Below are positions 30,639 to 32,394 of a DNA stretch of 32,394 nucleotides, piece by piece; the first letter of the stretch is position 1; every line of letters starts with the position of its first letter. A model generated the notes under the pieces. It did not search any database. It worked only from the letters and a program-made list of their open reading frames with translations, and was not told the origin of the DNA. A program made the position numbers and the translations under genes. The stretch is from Ruminococcus sp. UBA4275 (GTDB taxonomy: Bacteria > Bacillota > Clostridia > Oscillospirales > Ruminococcaceae): assembly GCA_002395085.1 (NCBI GenBank), contig DGVV01000101.1, forward strand, positions 1 through 32,394, given 5' to 3'.

Positions 30639-31982
30639 TTACGTAATCGCTTTTGCGCGCCATCTGCCGCCGTGATAGCGCAGCAGCCCGACTGCACCGG
30701 TGACAGTCCACGTAATGCAGGTTGTGAGCCAGATTGCGCGGCAATCCACACCGAAGGCACGGGTCAGCAGCAGCGCCCCGCCGACTCTGCACACGACTTC
30801 CGCCATACCGTTCATCATGGCGTATGCGGTATCGCCTGCGCCGTTGAGAAAGCCGCGTGCGACGTAAATCGCGCCGAGCGGAATATAGCACAGTGAGGTA
30901 ATGCGGAGGGCATATCTGCCGAGCGCAATGGATTCCTCACCGGAGATGAAGCAGCCGACAATCAGCCCGCCGCAGATCCAGAACACGACTGCGATTGCCG
31001 CAGCGAGACCGGAGGAAATCCGCAGACCGGTATGCAGACCGCGCACAGCACGTTCCGATTTGCCCGCGCCGATATTCTGACCGGTAAAGGTTGAGATTGC
31101 CGTGCCGAGAGAACCGAAGGGCTGCTGGATGAACTGTTCGACACGCATAGATGCAGTATACGCAGCCATGACGGTTTCGCCGAAGCCGTTTGTGACGCGC
31201 TGGAGGGCGACCATTGAGAGCGCAATGAGACCGTTCTGCGCGGCAATGGGCATACCTGTGCGGATGCAGAGCAGCATCATGCGGGGATCAGGCACACGTT
31301 CCTCAGGCGGAATGCGGAGTTCCGGAAACTTCGTAAATGCGTAGATAATGCAGGAGATCGCGGAGATCGCCTGTGCTGCAACGGTTGCCGCCGCCGCGCC
31401 TTCCACGCCGCAGTGCAGCACGGGAACAAGCAGCAGGTCACCGAGGATATTCAGTCCCGCAGAGACCGCAAGAAAGAGCAGCGGCGTTTTGGAATCACCG
31501 AGTGCGCGCATGACCGACCCGATCCAGTTATACGCGGCAACGGCGAGCGTGCCGCCGCAGGCAATGCGCATATACGCAGCGGACTGCGCAATGAGCGCAT
31601 CCGGTGTTTTCATGATGCGCAGTACGGGGACGGTCAGCACGAGTGATGCGACACTGATGAGCAGCCCGAACAGCACGGTCACAATCGCGGAATTCCACAC
31701 AGCAGCGCGCATTCTCCTGAGAAAGCCCGCGCCGAAAAACTGTGAAATCATGATGCCTGCGCCGGCAGCCAGACCGAGGCAGACGGTGTAAAAGAGGTAG
31801 GTGACAGAGCCGGTTGCGCCGACGGCAGCGAGGGCGTCATCGCCCAGTACCTTTCCGACAATGGCGGTGTCTGCAATGTTATAAACCTGCTGGAGTAGAT
31901 TGCCCGCAAGCAGGGGGAGGGCGAAGCGAATCAGGTGGCTGCGCTCACTCCCGACGGTCATATCAACAGCCGCGGTGTTCAT
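30639..31982 (-). CDS. MATE-family multidrug/metabolite exporter
   Basis: This 447-residue integral membrane protein has the usual length and roughly twelve helices. The N-terminus is typical of the NorM/DinF-like MATE group (RFALPLLAGNLLQQVYNIADTAIVGKVLG), with a matching second half (GMPIAAQNGLIALSMVALQRVTNGFG). MATE proteins expel cationic drugs or metabolites using Na+ or H+ gradients. ATG 31982 has GGGAGGG a few bases upstream. A 12-codon reading frame ends on this start codon (ATGA) and may couple its translation. It is convergent with the radical SAM gene; a functional link is not shown. Confidence 0.92.
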   Translation of the reverse strand: MNTAAVDMTVGSERSHLIRFALPLLAGNLLQQVYNIADTAIVGKVLGDDALAAVGATGSVTYLFYTVCLGLAAGAGIMISQFFGAGFLRRMRAAVWNSAIVTVLFGLLISVASLVLTVPVLRIMKTPDALIAQSAAYMRIACGGTLAVAAYNWIGSVMRALGDSKTPLLFLAVSAGLNILGDLLLVPVLHCGVEGAAAATVAAQAISAISCIIYAFTKFPELRIPPEERVPDPRMMLLCIRTGMPIAAQNGLIALSMVALQRVTNGFGETVMAAYTASMRVEQFIQQPFGSLGTAISTFTGQNIGAGKSERAVRGLHTGLRISSGLAAAIAVVFWICGGLIVGCFISGEESIALGRYALRITSLCYIPLGAIYVARGFLNGAGDTAYAMMNGMAEVVCRVGGALLLTRAFGVDCRAIWLTTCITWTVTGAVGLLRYHGGRWRAKAIT

Positions 31983-32017
31983 GCAAAGCCCTCCCGCAAA
32001 ATGATCTGATCAAGCAT
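31979..32017 (-). CDS. Possible 12-residue leader peptide before the MATE gene
   Basis: On the minus strand an ATG at 32017, with AAAGGA (32027-32032) 9 nt upstream, opens MLDQIILREGFA and stops at TGA. The last two bases of the stop codon's T-G share the MATE ATG as an ATGA overlap. The frame contains the MATE ribosome-binding site. Its position fits a regulatory uORF or a translational-coupling leader, but so short a frame can arise by chance. Confidence 0.35.
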   Translation of the reverse strand: MLDQIILREGFA

Positions 32018-32063
32018 ATTATCGTATCCTTTCTGATGAGCCGGTGGTGAATTCACTCATACA

Positions 32064-32092
32064 AGTATACTCAGCCGATGCCTGCTTGTCAA
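32064..32092 (-). promoter_or_regulatory. Promoter for the MATE gene
   Basis: Minus-strand TTGACA (32087-32092), a 17-bp spacer and TATACT (32064-32069). The leader to the MATE start is about 75 nt. Confidence 0.7.
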
Positions 32093-32314
32093 TGATTTTT
32101 TTGTGAAAACACGGTGTCTGCACAGCGATTTTTCGCCGTGAATCCTAGCGAAATTTATCGAAAGCGCCCAAGTTTGAGTTAGCAGATTCCGTTCAGCGGA
32201 CTGCCGGCGGAAAGCATCGGCACAATCCTATTCTATATTTAACATATCGTATACTTGCGGACAGGAACATATATAGACGCGGCGCGGAGGATCCGGCAGA
32301 CTGTAAAAATTTTC
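32093..32314. other. Non-coding stretch upstream of the MATE promoter
   Basis: I see no supported gene in this stretch. It is more A+T-rich than the coding regions. An 11-mer, GAAAGCGCCCA, found near 32160 also occurs near position 52 by the left end, in the same orientation. No tRNA- or riboswitch-like structure was recognised. Confidence 0.4.
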
Positions 32315-32336
32315 GGGCTAATAACAATTTAGGTGG
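32315..32336 (-). repeat. 22-bp repeat, right copy
   Basis: This is the exact inverse of positions 1-22. Beyond it, 58 bp remain to the window end. They include an imperfect hairpin near 32371-32393 (AAAATA/TATTTT and ATCGC/GCGAT), the kind of structure seen at ends of mobile elements or terminators. No open frame is visible in this tail. Confidence 0.8.
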
Positions 32337-32394
32337 TTTTCAGCTGATCTTATTTGTAATATAAAATAAGGAATCGCTGCGCGATGCTATTTTG

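Overview
The window looks like chromosomal DNA of an anaerobic, fibre-degrading Firmicute of the cellulosome-bearing Ruminococcus type. Direct evidence is a GH11-CBM22-GH10 xylanase with a C-terminal type I dockerin, a GH16 glucanase with an N-terminal dockerin, long poly-threonine linkers, a HydE hydrogenase maturase and paired c-di-GMP enzymes. The genus assignment is an inference from these architectures; no 16S rRNA or scaffoldin gene is present. No rRNA, tRNA, CRISPR array or recognisable transposase was found.

Layout. (1) 1-5882: surE faces a membrane-anchored ComEC-like metallo-beta-lactamase, tail to tail. A rightward run follows: a frameshifted small two-helix membrane protein, a GNAT acetyltransferase, a SAM methyltransferase and a compact ABC/AAA_13-like ATPase. 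It converges on a leftward TlpA-like thioredoxin lipoprotein. (2) 5883-6326: a divergent regulatory region with a perfect 14-bp dyad, three copies of a 14-bp motif and two good promoters. (3) 6327-10325: the bifunctional xylanase, then an SGNH-hydrolase lipoprotein with its own Thr tract. (4) 10501-22642: a long co-directional series: acyl-CoA dehydratase activase-like protein, metallophosphoesterase, two distantly related membrane proteins of unknown function, a coiled-coil/glycosyltransferase/methyltransferase fusion, hydE, a small membrane protein and an M16C metallopeptidase, ending at a strong terminator. (5) 22785-26104: diguanylate cyclase plus EAL phosphodiesterase, with a perfect palindrome over the promoter -10. 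(6) 26107-28670: dockerin-GH16-CBM and a GH113-like hydrolase, translationally coupled. (7) 28755-30590: an unknown lipoprotein translationally coupled to a radical SAM/SPASM maturase-like enzyme. (8) 30639-32092: a leftward MATE exporter, possibly preceded by a 12-codon leader peptide.

How it fits together. Regions 3 and 6 supply secreted hemicellulases: xylanase, probable mixed-linkage or laminarin glucanase, and a mannanase-like enzyme. Two carry dockerins for docking on a scaffoldin encoded elsewhere; the SGNH lipoprotein would stay on the cell surface. Region 5 makes and breaks c-di-GMP. The best candidates for something undescribed are the lipoprotein + rSAM/SPASM pair, the tandem paralogous membrane proteins next to the GT/MT fusion, and the solitary ATPase beside a methyltransferase.

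The first 22 bases recur, inverted and identical, near the right end (32315-32336). This suggests the window is bounded by two copies of a dispersed repeat. Most promoters seen share an extended -10 (TGn-TATAAT).
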